A program made the translations under genes and the position numbers. A stretch of DNA of 64,000 nt from Sipunculus nudus (Eukaryota > Annelida > Sipuncula > Golfingiida > Sipunculidae): NCBI GenBank assembly GCA_026874595.1, contig CM049321.1, positions 46,617,797-46,681,796 on the forward strand, in the 5' to 3' direction. The notes below the pieces were generated by a model. It did no database searches. It worked only from the letters and a program-made list of their open reading frames with translations, and was not told the origin of the DNA. Of this stretch, positions 50,600 to 62,979 are shown piece after piece (the first letter of the stretch is position 1; each line of letters starts with the position of its first letter).

Positions 50600-51895
50600 T
50601 AAAATTTCTTTTTTCAAGCCGACATATTCATAAAATTTTTATCAAAATATCTAGAATAATAAAAGATGCAGTACTTTCATTGTTAAAGGTCCAATAGTTC
50701 TGCAAAAAAGCATTCTAGTAAACTTGAACAAAGGCCACCTAAGAATAATTTTTGTGCAATGTTACAGAAGATATAATTGAAATAATAATTTTGTAGAAGA
50801 ACACTATTGCAGTCCTAAGTTTGAAAAAGACATAATAATGGCCATAAGACCAACTTAAGCTTTTCACAACTCAACCAAAAATCAACAAACTCAGTATATT
50901 CTGATATGATTGAAAGAAAATAATGTCCTAGGATAATTCTTTTGAAAAATTGAACAATTCAACTTTACAGTTTCATCATTAAACTGAAAGAGGCTAAAAT
51001 TATGAGGTTTTTTGCCCATAAAAAACAGGTCAATGTAGGTGGCACCACTAAATCTACAACTTCAAATATGAGTCATGTGACCAACATTTGCACAATACCT
51101 GGTAATGCTAGCTTGTCATTTCTGAGAGTACTATGTCAGTATGCTTACTTGGCTGAATGACTGTTCAAATTTGTGTAACTCCACCAAAATTCATCAAATG
51201 CAAACCATTTGAACAAACTTGAGAGGGCTTGCCTCTGGGATCATTTATGTAAAATATTTAACAATTTGGCTGGACCGTCTACAAGAAGACGACTTTTAAA
51301 ATATTGTCAGCTTTTTCCTTATAAAATCTAAGTAAATGCAGATAGCAAAAAAAATAAGCTGAATACCACAAAATTTGATATGTGACAGATTATTGCATAA
51401 AATCTGGGAATGGTAGCTCCTGCTATTCCTGAGAAATTATGGATTAATGTACAGATGACCAATGACCCCCGTACAAAAATAGGTCAATTCAGGTGGCGCC
51501 ACCAATACCTGAATTTCATATATGACTCATGTGACCAACACTGGCAAAAAATTTGGTGATGATAGCTCTGGCTGTTTCTGAGACTGTCATTTTAGTATGC
51601 TTTTTTGGACAGATGACCAAGTTCAACTTCCTGAACAAAATTGAGGGAGAACGTATAAAAGATTATTTCTGTGAAATATTGAGCAATTTGGCTTGAGTGT
51701 TTCGTAGGAGAAGATTTTTAAAGGTTTTTTAGCTTTTTCTCTATAAAATTTAAGAAAATTTTCAGATGGCTAATTTTTTTGCATTAAATTTCATGATGCT
51801 AGCTCCAATCATTTTCAAAATAGTATGGGTAAACGTACAGAAGACAAACGCCGCTACACCATCGCATTAGTTCACAGGTTCACTAAAAATTAATA
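50600..51895. repeat. ~455-bp repeat family, second locus
   Basis: Two well-matched units (atgaSTcatgtgaccaacat at 51068 and 51522) and a weaker one before them. Boxes GGTGGCACCACT (51039) and GGTGGCGCCACC (51490). It ends ccatcgcattagttcaca..ttcactaaaaat, as the first locus does. Confidence 0.65.
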
Positions 51896-52974
51896 CAGAT
51901 GCACATTGAATGCAAAATTGTAATACTGATACATCTCACTGATGGCAAAAACTTGAATTAATTTGACTATGGATACCAATTATTTATAATCCATGTACAG
52001 CCATCTTTATATACCCACAGAGAGCTGTATAGCTGTGATTGTAAACATTGCCTGGCATGAGGAATATCTAAAAATCCCAGTTTTATCTTGATTATACAGG
52101 ATTAAACTGGGTTGAACTAAGAATCACCTTGTAAAATTTAATTAAAAAACCATTAATGCTAATCTGGATAAAAAAGTTCCGGCGTTTTTTTAATATATTA
52201 CTTTAACAATATATGTTTTATATGCATTTGGCAATTTCCTCCAGGTTCATGTTTCACTGTTGTCAGCAGTCACTATAGCTGATGCTCAACACACACCAGA
52301 ATGAGGAGCAGTCCCTTTGTCTTCTATATTAGTCTTCTGGCTAGTAGTCAATTTCTCAATTAGATGTATAATCTTTATAGCATCATCCTCAGCCATCAAA
52401 TATTTACTTATAGTCACAGGGGAGGCTTACAGGGCGACTTTTGCTGCCCAATCCTCAACAACTTATAAGAGTCTCATGGAGGAGGATTCCTGAATGACTT
52501 TGATCCAATGAAGGTTTCTCCACTCTGGCTGTCATGACTTGCTGGTTGTCAAATGGTAGCCTAGTGTTGCAGCTTGTGTAATCATGCATTACTAATGGCA
52601 AATGGGGCAAGGAATCACACTACTATCCCACAGTCAGAGAAACCAACTGGGGCAAGATAGTTTTTCAAGCATTTAATCATTTGTGTCTGAGAGGTCACCT
52701 CCACAAAATTATGGACAGCTGAAATCAGCTGTGCTTGTTTATCGCACCTATCGAGGCTTTACTTGCGGGCTCCAAGACCGAATGTTGTCGCTGAGCAGTT
52801 CACAAACTGAACACCTAGTCAAACATACTTGGTTGATATTATACCATCAAAGGATTAATCTAAGCTAATTACTCATGAATCCAGAGTGCCTTTATGCCAG
52901 GTCAAGTGTGCTGTCAGCACTCGCACGACAGTCCCCCATTTCAATACATCAATTGTGCGCGCTGATCCATGGAT
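51896..52974. other. Spacer, nothing recognised
   Basis: No supported gene or repeat. Confidence 0.4.
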
Positions 52975-53205
52975 GACCCACTAAGCACACTGAAAACGAT
53001 CTCCATGAGTGAGGGTCCGTCCAGATTCTTACTCAGGTGTCCGCTCATGACAGGGTTTGCAACCAAATATGACTGTCCCTGTCCGCGTTCAGCAGGTGTT
53101 CGCTCAAGACAGGTAAGTTTTAAAGGGAAAAGGGTCCGGACATTGGCTTAGTGTCCGTACATTGAAGGTGTCCGCTCGTCATGGTGTCCCCTCACAGCGG
53201 GTACT
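52975..53205. repeat. Short repeat with GTGTCCGCTCATGACAGG motif
   Basis: Three variants of aggtgtccgctcatgacagg lie at about 53035, 53095 and 53168. It is probably a dispersed element fragment. Confidence 0.45.
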
Positions 53206-54269
53206 GGTGTATATCTTAAGTCATTTATGCAATAAATGACTGGATTATGTACATCTCTCTCAGATGTAAGAATAGATGTTTATCCGTGAATATATGATAT
53301 TCTATGGTACAACTGATTGTTTAACTGAACATGTGAGAACTGCAGTTGTTTAGCCTTTTTCTAGTGTAATGTACAAAATAGGTGATAATGTATGAACAAG
53401 TCACACTCTGACTGACTTCTCTAAAGGGGAGAAATAATTTCAAGTTTCACAATTATTATTAAGATCATGGCATTACTATCTGTGATGAAAAAAATGTGTT
53501 TTATGTATAAATATATGGTCACATAATAATTCAGTTAACTAGACACAAGTAATTCTGAATAGAACTGTATTATTTTACAGCTGATAGCTAAACTTAATAT
53601 GAAATGTCTACTTCACCATCAGTATACACCAAACCTTTGGATAAAACTGAATAAAACCTGTTTTTATCCAATCCGGATTAATCCAGATTAATCCAGTGGC
53701 ACAATCTGCCCAAAAGGAAAAGAAGGGAAGAAAAGAAGAAATACTTTCTTACCACCATTTCTTCCCAGGGAAGGAATACAGTCACATTACACATGTCAGT
53801 AAAAATCAGGGGGATAGTTTCTGGGGTGTCTCGGTTGTGACAAAAGGTTAAGTGTGGTAGTATTTATTTAAACAATTAAGATGAACACAGTCCAAGGGGT
53901 AGAATATGGTTTGTAGTCTTGAGTATTAAAGTATTAAAGGTCATCTAAACTTGAGTATATATTCACTCTAGGGGTGTTTTGTAAAGGAGGGTATCCTTAG
54001 GCTTAGTACTTATACTTTGAATACACTGATTGAGAAATTTACTGACTGTTGAGATTTCTTATTCATTTTTTAAAAGTGGCACCACAAAGGCACAGACGTG
54101 CATAATACGCCCCTCATGTATCTGGTGACCTCTGACCTCATTAAATGCATGAATTTTGAGGAGAATGTAATTAATGTAAGAAACTCCATTGGTAAATTTA
54201 TATGTTTAATGAGTTTCCTGAATATCCATAGGTATGTTTCTGATCAACTTTGATTGTACTCAGACCTGG
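53206..54269. other. Spacer, nothing recognised
   Basis: No supported gene or repeat. Confidence 0.4.
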
Positions 54270-54430
54270 GGTCAATTCAAATTTTTCAATTCCAATTCAA
54301 TTCCAATTCAAGATCTTTTATGAAACTTAAATTCCATTTCAATTCAATTCAATGTGCTTGAGAAAAATATCAATTCCAATTCAATTCAAATAATTTTTAT
54401 TCAATTCAAATTCAATTCGCAATTCAAAAA
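54270..54430. repeat. (CAATT)n degenerate simple repeat, block 1
   Basis: Repeated caattccaattcaattc. A second block of the same kind is at 55440-55585, about 1.1 kb away. Frames across both are low complexity. Confidence 0.85.
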
Positions 54431-55084
54431 TTTCAGTCATTTGAACAAATTTATTTGGTGGGTAATGTGTGTTTTCACAGGTGTTCTATTACTTTTACAC
54501 AAGTACACAACTTACTGTAAAGTTTTGTTAACATCTGATAGAATTTAATTTCTCCAAAACTAAATGAAATACCATTTTTTTTTAATTCATACACTAGTGT
54601 CATTAACATGAAGTTTTTCAATGTGGTATGGCATAGCAGCCAGACAGGTTTTGCTAGTTTTACTGGGCACTTGTGCATTCAGATCAGGTTAACTGCCTAA
54701 ATAGGAATAAAGGTTTATTTGGATTTCAAATGAGTGACCATTATTACCTAGTGCAGTTAATATATATGCAAATATCCTTTTTTTTGGTGATGAAAAACAT
54801 GAAATCTTACATAATTATGAGGAGGGGGTGATCACAGTATATCCCCTAACAATAGGAAGGTCAATCAAAGACTAGCAGTCTATGGGATGTTGCTAGTTCT
54901 GTCCAGTGAAGTGCCCTAGGTAATCTGAACCACTGGTCACTACACAGATAACAGCTGGTCTGAACACACCAGAACAGTAGAGCAGCTCCAGGGACACAGA
55001 ATGCTATATAACAATAGCCATATCCTAGAAAGTCACTGGACCAGAACAAGTCAGTTCAGTGTTACCTGATCACATGCTTTATGG
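54431..55084. other. Spacer, nothing recognised
   Basis: No supported gene. Confidence 0.4.
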
Positions 55085-55225
55085 CACAGGAGGAAATGGG
55101 AAATAACAGAAGGTAATACATATTACTCTAACCCTTTGCCTTCTATTGTCATAACTGTTACAGCTCTATTTTATTTCTATCATTATTACTGTTACTATGA
55201 AAAGCTTATTATTATATTAATATTA
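55085..55225. repeat. Decayed copy of the (TATTAC)n-bearing dispersed repeat
   Basis: Same order of blocks as 21366-21545 (ggaaataacagaaggtaatac, ccctttgccttctattg, gttacagctc), with the hexamers mostly mutated. Confidence 0.5.
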
Positions 55226-55439
55226 TCTCATTGTCATTGTGCTGATAATGCTGATATTGGTAAAAACAATTGAGGAACAGTGATTAAGAAGCATTTAAAC
55301 TTTTATCATGCTCCTTGTGTCATCCATGAGAGGCATTTGTATATGAGTATAACCAAATACTACATAACTGATTTTTTAACCTTGAGCAACTTCCAGTGAG
55401 CGACACTTTTGAAAATATGAGAGTTTGAACTTTTGTACA

Positions 55440-55585
55440 TCAATTCAGATCAATTCAGTGAAGCCTGTAAACTTAAATTCCAATTCAATTCCAATTCATT
55501 TAATTTTTACTTTTTCCAATTCAATTCAATTCCTATTCATTCAATTTTCCAATTCAATTCCAATTCAATTCAGAATCGACCCTAG
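55440..55585. repeat. (CAATT)n degenerate simple repeat, block 2
   Basis: As for the block at 54270. Confidence 0.85.
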
Positions 55586-56303
55586 GTCTGATTGTACTAA
55601 AATATTTGACTGAAGGTTATTGCATACATTACCATAATGGGTATCATAAGACATATAAAGCAGAAAAAAAAACCTTTGTTGTTTCCATATACTGGAAGAA
55701 TAAAATAATCACTCACTCATCTAGTTGTGAAATTACTGAGGTCTAATGTGAGGTCTTACACAACCAGATAAAGTCCACATCCTTAAAATTCCAGGGTATA
55801 TTTATTACCATGGCAACAGAAAACAGTGGTTAACCAGAAGTGCTTGTTTTTGCACTTGCATAACCAGAAGTCTCCCCCCCATATAGGTTAATGAAGACAC
55901 AATTACACTACTCCAATACAGCAACACAGCCATGGTTGGCATTGTCCTATTTATGAAAGCTTTGCTCAGTTGTATCAATTGGGACCTACTGTAGCCCCGT
56001 CTATCCAACACCCTAGAACATGGGAGCGAGCACTGTTTAGCATGTTTTTTTGCTACTAAAATAATGTAAGGAATCAAGATACACAAACATTCTCTGTTCT
56101 GTTTCAACCTTTCAAACTACAAAATGAAGAAAAATGCTAATGACTCCAGTATCTAAGACTACTTAATGAACATTTATATAATCATCAGTTTATACATGAA
56201 AGTAAATATGTAGATTTGACGAAGACAGATACAAGACATATATACAAGAGAGAAGAAACCATAGACACCAATAGTTTTATTCATGGTGTGATTGACTCAA
56301 ACT
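55586..56303. other. Spacer, nothing recognised
   Basis: The 100-codon frame at 55805-56107 (minus) has no motif I recognise. Confidence 0.4.
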
Positions 56304-56817
56304 TAGACCCAGTTGTGGCTCTGTTGTAAACACAGAGCCACAGGGTGCTGCCTTCATTTATCTAGCGGACAGAAACACATGCACTGTTAGACGATGGTGA
56401 GCCAAGATACCGTATTTACTCGTGTATAGGACGACCCCGTGTATAAGACGACCCCCCAATTTTAAGCCTCAAATTTGGGTACAAATTATTTTTTAGCACC
56501 ATGGATCTGTCAGCTACTGAATCACTATGTGTCATGATCATGTAAACTGATGATTAAACTGGGCTATTAAAACATTTCATTCTTCAAATGTTCAGTGGTA
56601 TATTTTTTTTTATTAGTAAAAAAGTGAAAATAGGAAAGTTAAAAGGAAATGTATGATGGAACAGACCAAAACAGGATTTTATTAAATATATAAAAGAATG
56701 TGTATATACAATTCAAAATGATGTCATAAGAAACATCAGATAAAAATAAATTATTCAATAATATATCCCCAATTTTGTTTCATAAATTTTTGACATAAAG
56801 ATAAAAACAAGTGTTTC

Positions 56818-57310
56818 GTGCCATGGTTGATTCACTGGTAATCGTGCAATATAACGGACCCATGTTACTCTCTCTCACAAATAAGTGTGACCACATTTCA
56901 CTAAAATTTTTTTTGCATGATAAAGTTGACGATCCGGCGCATCTAATGATATCATATTTTTGTATGTTATTTATATATTTATTTTGCTACAAACTGTTGA
57001 AAAAGGGTAGTTTGCCGAAAATACCCAAAATGACGTCGTGTCAAAGACGTTCTGAGCCGACGTCATGAATCAACAGTAATATACATATATACCATGTTAA
57101 ACATTTAGATGATGTCTTATAAAATTAACAGTCAATATATAATATTACCCATATATGTTTATACTTTTTTACCTCTTTTTATCCACATTTCACTTGATGT
57201 ACGTTCAAGGTGACGACGCCCTGCCGCCAGAACGTAAACAAATGTCGAGTGTCACGTGACATATCATGCACTTATATCAAGAGAGACACGGGAGAAACAC
57301 GTTCTTCCGC
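56818..57310 (+). repeat. Left inverted arm flanking the satellite array
   Basis: The reverse complement matches 59440-60180, best over the first 300 bases (ctggtaatcgtgcaatata, gtgtgaccacatttca, gggtagtttgccgaaaat, atgacgtcgtgtcaaagac). It contains an 85-codon open frame (56811-57068) that has a same-length partner in the other arm. It also contains one TGTGACCACATTT box like those of the array. Confidence 0.75.
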
Positions 57311-57610
57311 ATTATGTTACAACATTTTTTGTTATACTAACATAATAATATCCTAATTTTTAATAAAATAATTATTAAGTGTGACAACATTTATTGGTTA
57401 TAATGAATGACATTATTAAGGTGTGATCTTATTTTTATAAATTGTGTGACCACATATAGTAGTTAGAAATAGTAAAAAAAAGGTGTTGTGACCACATTTA
57501 AATATATTCTTACATCATCATATCCCTTATTTTTTTCTAAATTTAATCCTGATTTTTTTTCAAACCAAGAGACCATATTTTTTACCAATAAAAAAAATAA
57601 GTTGTGACCA

Positions 57611-57756
57611 TATTTTATTTGACCAGCCATATAAGTTTGTATTATATATAGAATATTATAAAATGTGGTCACATATGGTGTGACCACATTTTTAAAAATA
57701 AATTTTGCCAAAAATCAGTTGTGACCACATTTTACTTGACCAGCCATATAAGTTTG

Positions 57757-57825
<69 letters not shown>

Positions 57826-58291
57826 ATATATTATAAAATGTGACACAGTGTGACCACATTTTTTACAATAAATATTAACAAAAATTAGGTGTGACCACAT
57901 TTTATTTGACAAGCCATATAAGTTTGCAATAAATATATAATTTTTAGAATGTGGTCACATATGGTGTGACCACATTTTTTAAATAAATATTGACAAAAAT
58001 AAGGTGTGACCACATTTTATTTGAACTGCCATATATGTTTGTATTATATATATGATATTATAAAATATGGTCACATATGGCGTGACCACATTTATTACCA
58101 ATAAATATTACCAAAAATAAGGTGTGACCACACTTTGACCAGCCATATAAGTTTGTATTATATATATATATATATTATAAAATGTGGTCACATGGTGTGA
58201 CCACATTTATTACCAATAAATATTAACAAAAATAAGGTGTGACCATATTTTATTTGACCAGCCATATAAGTTTGTATTATATATATATTTG

Positions 58292-58339
<48 letters not shown>

Positions 58340-58558
58340 ATATATTATAAAATATGGTCACATAGTGTGACCACATTTTTTACAATAAATATTAACAAAA
58401 ATAAGGTGTGACCACATTTTATTTGACAAGCCATATAAGTTTGTAATAAATATATAAAATTTTAGGATGTGGTCACATATGGTGTGACCACATTTTTTAC
58501 AATAAATATTAACAAAAATAAGGTTTGACCACATTTTGACCAGCCATATAAGTTTGTA

Positions 58559-58622
<64 letters not shown>

Positions 58623-58960
58623 TATATTATAAAATGTGGTCACATGGTGTGACCACATTTTTAACAATAAATATTAACAAAAATAAGGTGTGACCACATT
58701 TTATTTGACAAGCCATATAAGTTTGTAATAAATATATAATATTTTAGAATGTGGTCACATATGGTGTGACCACATTTTTTACAATAAATATTGACAAAAA
58801 TAAGGTGTGACCACATTTTATTTAAACAGCCATATATGTTTGTATTATATATATAATATTATAAAATATGGTCACATATGGCGTGACCACATTTATTACC
58901 AATAAATATTAACAAAAATAAGGTGTGACCATATTTTATTTGACCAGCCATATAAGTTTG

Positions 58961-59023
<63 letters not shown>

Positions 59024-59136
59024 ATATATTATAAAATGTGGTCACATGGTGTGACCACATTTATTACCAATAAATATTAACAAAAATAAGGTGTGACCAT
59101 ATTTTATTTGACCTGCCATATAAGTTTGTATTATAT

Positions 59137-59181
<45 letters not shown>

Positions 59182-59440
59182 ATATATTATAAAATGTGAC
59201 ACATAGTGTGACCACATTTTTTACAATAAATATTAACAAAAATAAGGTGTGACCACATTTTATTTGAACAGCCATTTATGTTTGTATTATATATATAATA
59301 TTATAAAATATGGTCACATATGGCGTGACCACATTTATTACTAATGAATATTAACAAAAATAAGGTGTGACCACATTTTATTTGACCAGCCATATAAGTT
59401 TGTATTATATACATAATATTATAAAATGTGGTCACATATG
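57611..59440. repeat. Tandem array (~117 bp units, about 14) with palindromes and (TA)n
   Basis: Each unit reads gtgtgaccacattttatttg, accagccatataagtttgta, an AT or TA tract, then tgtggtcacatatggtgtga and an aataaatattaacaaaaataag spacer. CCATATAAG-type boxes at 57627, 57744, 57914, 58029, 58143, 58262, 58431, 58544, 58713, 58830, 58948, 59116, 59272 and 59390 give spacings of 113-119. Where the TA tract is expanded, spacing is 156-170. At 57661-57691, AAATGTGGTCACA and TGTGACCACATTT form a 13-bp stem around TATGG. Confidence 0.9.
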
Positions 59441-60180
59441 GATGATATGCCCAACATGGTCCCGTGTTTCTCCCGCGTGCGTCTCGATTTTAAGGGCTAC
59501 TGGTCTGTTACTCATGGGGAGGGGATGTTCCCATCTGATTGTCCTTACATAAAGTAGTCTAACAGGACAAAAAAAAAAAAGAAGATAAATGACATGTCTA
59601 AAATGTAGTCTTTATACTCTGTCCACAAAAATGACTGTTTATTACACAATTTATATAAATTTATTTGCGTATAAAACGTACATAGACAAAGCTGAATAGA
59701 GCAAGAGTTAACGTGATCAGTCGAATACATTCACAGACGACAGTTGCATGTTTATGTTTTTGGCGGCACGACGTCGTCAACTTTTATTAAATCTTGGGAA
59801 ATATGGATATTTAGAGGTAAAATTGTCTTTCTATCTATGCATAAAAAGATATATTGACTGTAATTTTTGTTAGACATCATCCTTTTGTTTAACATGGTAT
59901 GCATGTACAGTACTGTGGATTCATGACGTCGGCTGAGAACGTCTTTGACACGACGTCATTTTGGGTATTTTCAGCAAACTACCCTTTTTCGACAGTTTGT
60001 AGCAAAATATATTTATATCAAACATACAAAAATATTGTATCATTAGATGCCCCGGATCTTCAACTTTTACATGAAACAGTTTTTTCATTGAAATGTGGTC
60101 ACACTTTTTTGTGAGACCATGAAATATGGGTCCCTTATACTGCACGATTACCGATTCACTGGCGCCCATGGCAACCATTT
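59440..60180 (-). repeat. Right inverted arm flanking the satellite array
   Basis: Counterpart of 56818-57310, longer because of extra sequence between about 59480 and 59750. It holds the second 85-codon frame (59921-60178, minus), with the same C-terminus (KIPKMTSCQRRS-PTS) as the left arm's frame. Confidence 0.75.
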
Positions 60181-60739
60181 ATGCCAGCTATGACCATGTT
60201 GCCTAGTGGTGCAAGTGGCAATCAAGCAGCGCACTTGTCAGTTGTACAAAACACTATTTCTCTCTTTTATTTTACAGAACAGTGGCACAATTCCACATTA
60301 ACATGTGCAACAGATGATGATTTAAAACTGATACCAGTGTTTTGCTTCAAATTCGAATTTAATAGGGTGTTTCGTCACATGCACCAAAAATACTGGTGTT
60401 TCAGGTGTTTAGGCGGACCCGTGTGCAGAGCATGTGTTACATCATCACTGCTAACTTCCTGACCGACCAAGCTGAAATGTGACACATGCACCTGGCCGGC
60501 TGAAACTATCCAGTGCGTAACCCTGGTAACATCCCGTGTAGCCAGCGGTCTTGTGTAGCCAGTGGTCCAGTTATGGCAGTTTCAAGGGCACTCACAGCAG
60601 TGATTATGTAACATGTGCACTGCACACCGCTGGCTGAAACAATCGCAACGGTTCACCATACTTAATCTGGGTGCATCGTCAGATGATGCATGCGTTCCCT
60701 TCCGCTAGATAAACGAAGGCAGGGCCACAACTGGGATTA

Positions 60740-62289
60740 ACTCATCGGTGGTTCAAACAGCAGTCTGAATTCTAGACTCGCTCCAATTTTAATAAGAGTT
60801 AGGCTACCGCTTACTGCTTGGCAGATTTTGGCAGTAAAAAATAATTATAAAAAGTTCCATACCTTCTTGATGGAGGGTGAAATTCAGATAAAGACTGAGA
60901 AATGAAATTTTCGACCGTGCACACTGTCCCAAAACAAGCTGAAATATGGGCGATAAAAGAGAGTCCGGGCAAAAAAGTCCGGGTTAAAACCCGGACGCCG
61001 GAATTCAAAGGTCGAATGCCAGGCCGGTCATCAAGCTATGATGCCGTGATTTACACCACGAAAAGGAAGTAACATAATATATATTTGTCCACAGTGAGTT
61101 ATTCAATTAAATTTCTTCCCATATTTATGATAAAGTAAAATTATGACCTGTATATAGTGTCTGGAATATATACATATGTAAAATGGCTCTGAACTGTGCT
61201 CTACAAATATTGTATAACATTTATTTACTGTTATTTACTGTTATAACATAAAGAAGTAAATAATTAAGGTTAAATCTTCAAAGTAACTGCATCTGTGTAT
61301 AAGATATTATAAGGAAACAAATTTTAAAGAAAATTATTAAATATTTAGAAAAAGGGCTTTTTTATACTTTTAATTGCATCGCATGGTATATGTAATGTGT
61401 AAATAATATATCTCAAATATGAGTATAATTTCTGACTCGGAGTGTCAGGAAGCAGTGGGAACAATAAAATATCTAATAGTCTTAGGTATAAAATATATTT
61501 GTCGTAGGCCAAACATCTGCAACGGATCATTAATTGAAAAAAGTGGCAAAAACTATAATATATAGGCTTTATCATAATACACTATTTGGATTGTACTGCA
61601 TACACAGAAGGACGATTAGCCCGTATGAAATTTTGTGTAAAATGTCTATATACTCGCTTGTACGTAATTTACACTGAAATACGCATGACTATTTTGATTC
61701 GTCTGTTTGCCCGTACACTGTATTTGGCTCTTAAACTGACATCCAACTTGATTGGCACCCGGCTCATCTAGTTTTAGCCTAAATCATAATGGAGGAAAAC
61801 AAATTCGTTGCCAATTAAAACCTGAATATCGGCTGCCTGGGTCAGAGGCCATAGTGGTCACCTGAACCACCGGCGTTTGAATCCCTATGAACATGATAAA
61901 TACGGTTTGTCAGGCACGAAAATAGAGTATTCTGGGGCTATATATGACCTTCGGACTTTAATACGCCACGCCCTAGCTGTCTGCTGAAAGCAAAGACCTG
62001 TACTGAAGGCTCTTTGTTGCTTGGACGATACACGGCTCACAGGAGTTCGTCTCTATACAAACGGCATATGTGTTAATGTATGGACGTCTGAAGAGGGCAT
62101 TGTTATCTTGAATAAGTACGTTAGATAAGAATTGATCAGGGCAAATGGCAAAACTTGAACTTTTTTGTGGTATGGCTTTCACGGAATGATTAATTTTTGG
62201 AAACATTCGCATGTGAAATGTACACACTAGGCGTTTCCTTTAAATTTAACAAATTTTGATTTTAACGTTTGCAACAAACAGTCCCGGCC
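60740..62289. other. Spacer, nothing recognised
   Basis: No supported gene. A tRNA-like patch near 61845-61885 was examined and rejected. Confidence 0.4.
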
Positions 62290-62755
62290 ATCACACAGTG
62301 CCCGACAGGAGAGAGGCTCATTATGAATAGAAACGATATCTGGCAGAGAGAGGGGTACACTACCATTCCCTGAGCGAGAAAATTTCCAGGAAATTTTAGA
62401 GAAATATCGTTGACAAAATTTACATTTAAAGGCTATATCGTTTAGCATTTCTTGTCTGATTGCAGATTCACATTTAACGGGACACAAATACAATTCTTTT
62501 TCTGCATTATCAGAAATCATATTTTCTACATGTACTGTCATTTCTTGTGATTTCTCCTTTGCATGTGTTGTATCAATATCTATTGAAGTGTTATTACCAA
62601 CTTAACTTGTTCTTCCTCATATTTAAAAAAGTCATTATCATATGATATAATGCTAGGTTCGTCAGTTTGATATATGCTCAAGAAAAAAAATTTGGTCTTT
62701 CCCTTCTTTAATAAACGCCTCCAGGTCCTGTTAAGTCCGTTAAATCCATTTCACT
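62290..62755 (-). pseudogene. Remnant of a zinc-finger paralogue N-terminus
   Basis: The minus strand has an acceptor-like TTTGGTTTCTAG near 62763 and an ATG at 62749 (MDLTDLT...), then several stops and shifts. TVHVENMISDNAEKELYLC, PVKCESAIRQE and NDIAFKCKFCQRYFSK follow: the family module and the first Cys pair of the isolated finger. It then breaks into unrelated sequence. It is closest to the 15-finger gene, sharing ENMISD. Confidence 0.75.
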
Positions 62756-62979
62756 AAAAAACCTAGAAACCAAAAAAATACAGAGGTTTGTAAAAAAAAA
62801 AACTGCACACTGATAACAAATGATCCATTGGTCAAGACGCTCAGCCGACTGACACATTGGCAATATGTACTTGCACAGGCAACAAATTCAGACAATGTAG
62901 ATGGTATCATCATTCATGGATATTAACTAAAGTTCATTAAGAGTCATAGTGAACTCATTTCATGTTTCTGAGAATTTTT

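Larger units (their letters stand above)
56304..60739. mobile_element. Composite: MULE-like inverted-repeat element enclosing a 4-kb nested structure
   Basis: The left inverted repeat (TAGACCCAGTTGTGGCTC..., 56304-56372) matches the element at 16367. The right end (about 60690-60739) is the same repeat with an internal deletion. The inner part of the element resumes near 60425 (gcatgtgttacatcatcactg). Flanks share only ACTCA (56295 and 60740), a possible decayed target duplication. Between about 56411 and 60425 lies foreign sequence. It begins ACCGTATTTACTCG, runs through a stretch resembling gtgtataagacgacc repeats, and then holds the armed satellite array. Confidence 0.6.

Noticed and set aside
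58188-59275. Minus-strand frames rich in IYIY inside the satellite
   Set aside because: They translate (TA)n tracts and the repeated unit; no sign of a protein.
57611-59440. CRISPR array
   Set aside because: The regular spacing is of near-identical units without unique spacers, and the genome is eukaryotic.
61847-61884. Second tRNA-like patch (ggccatagtgg and cgtttgaatcc)
   Set aside because: The gap of 16 nt is too short and both boxes deviate from consensus. No folded arms were found.
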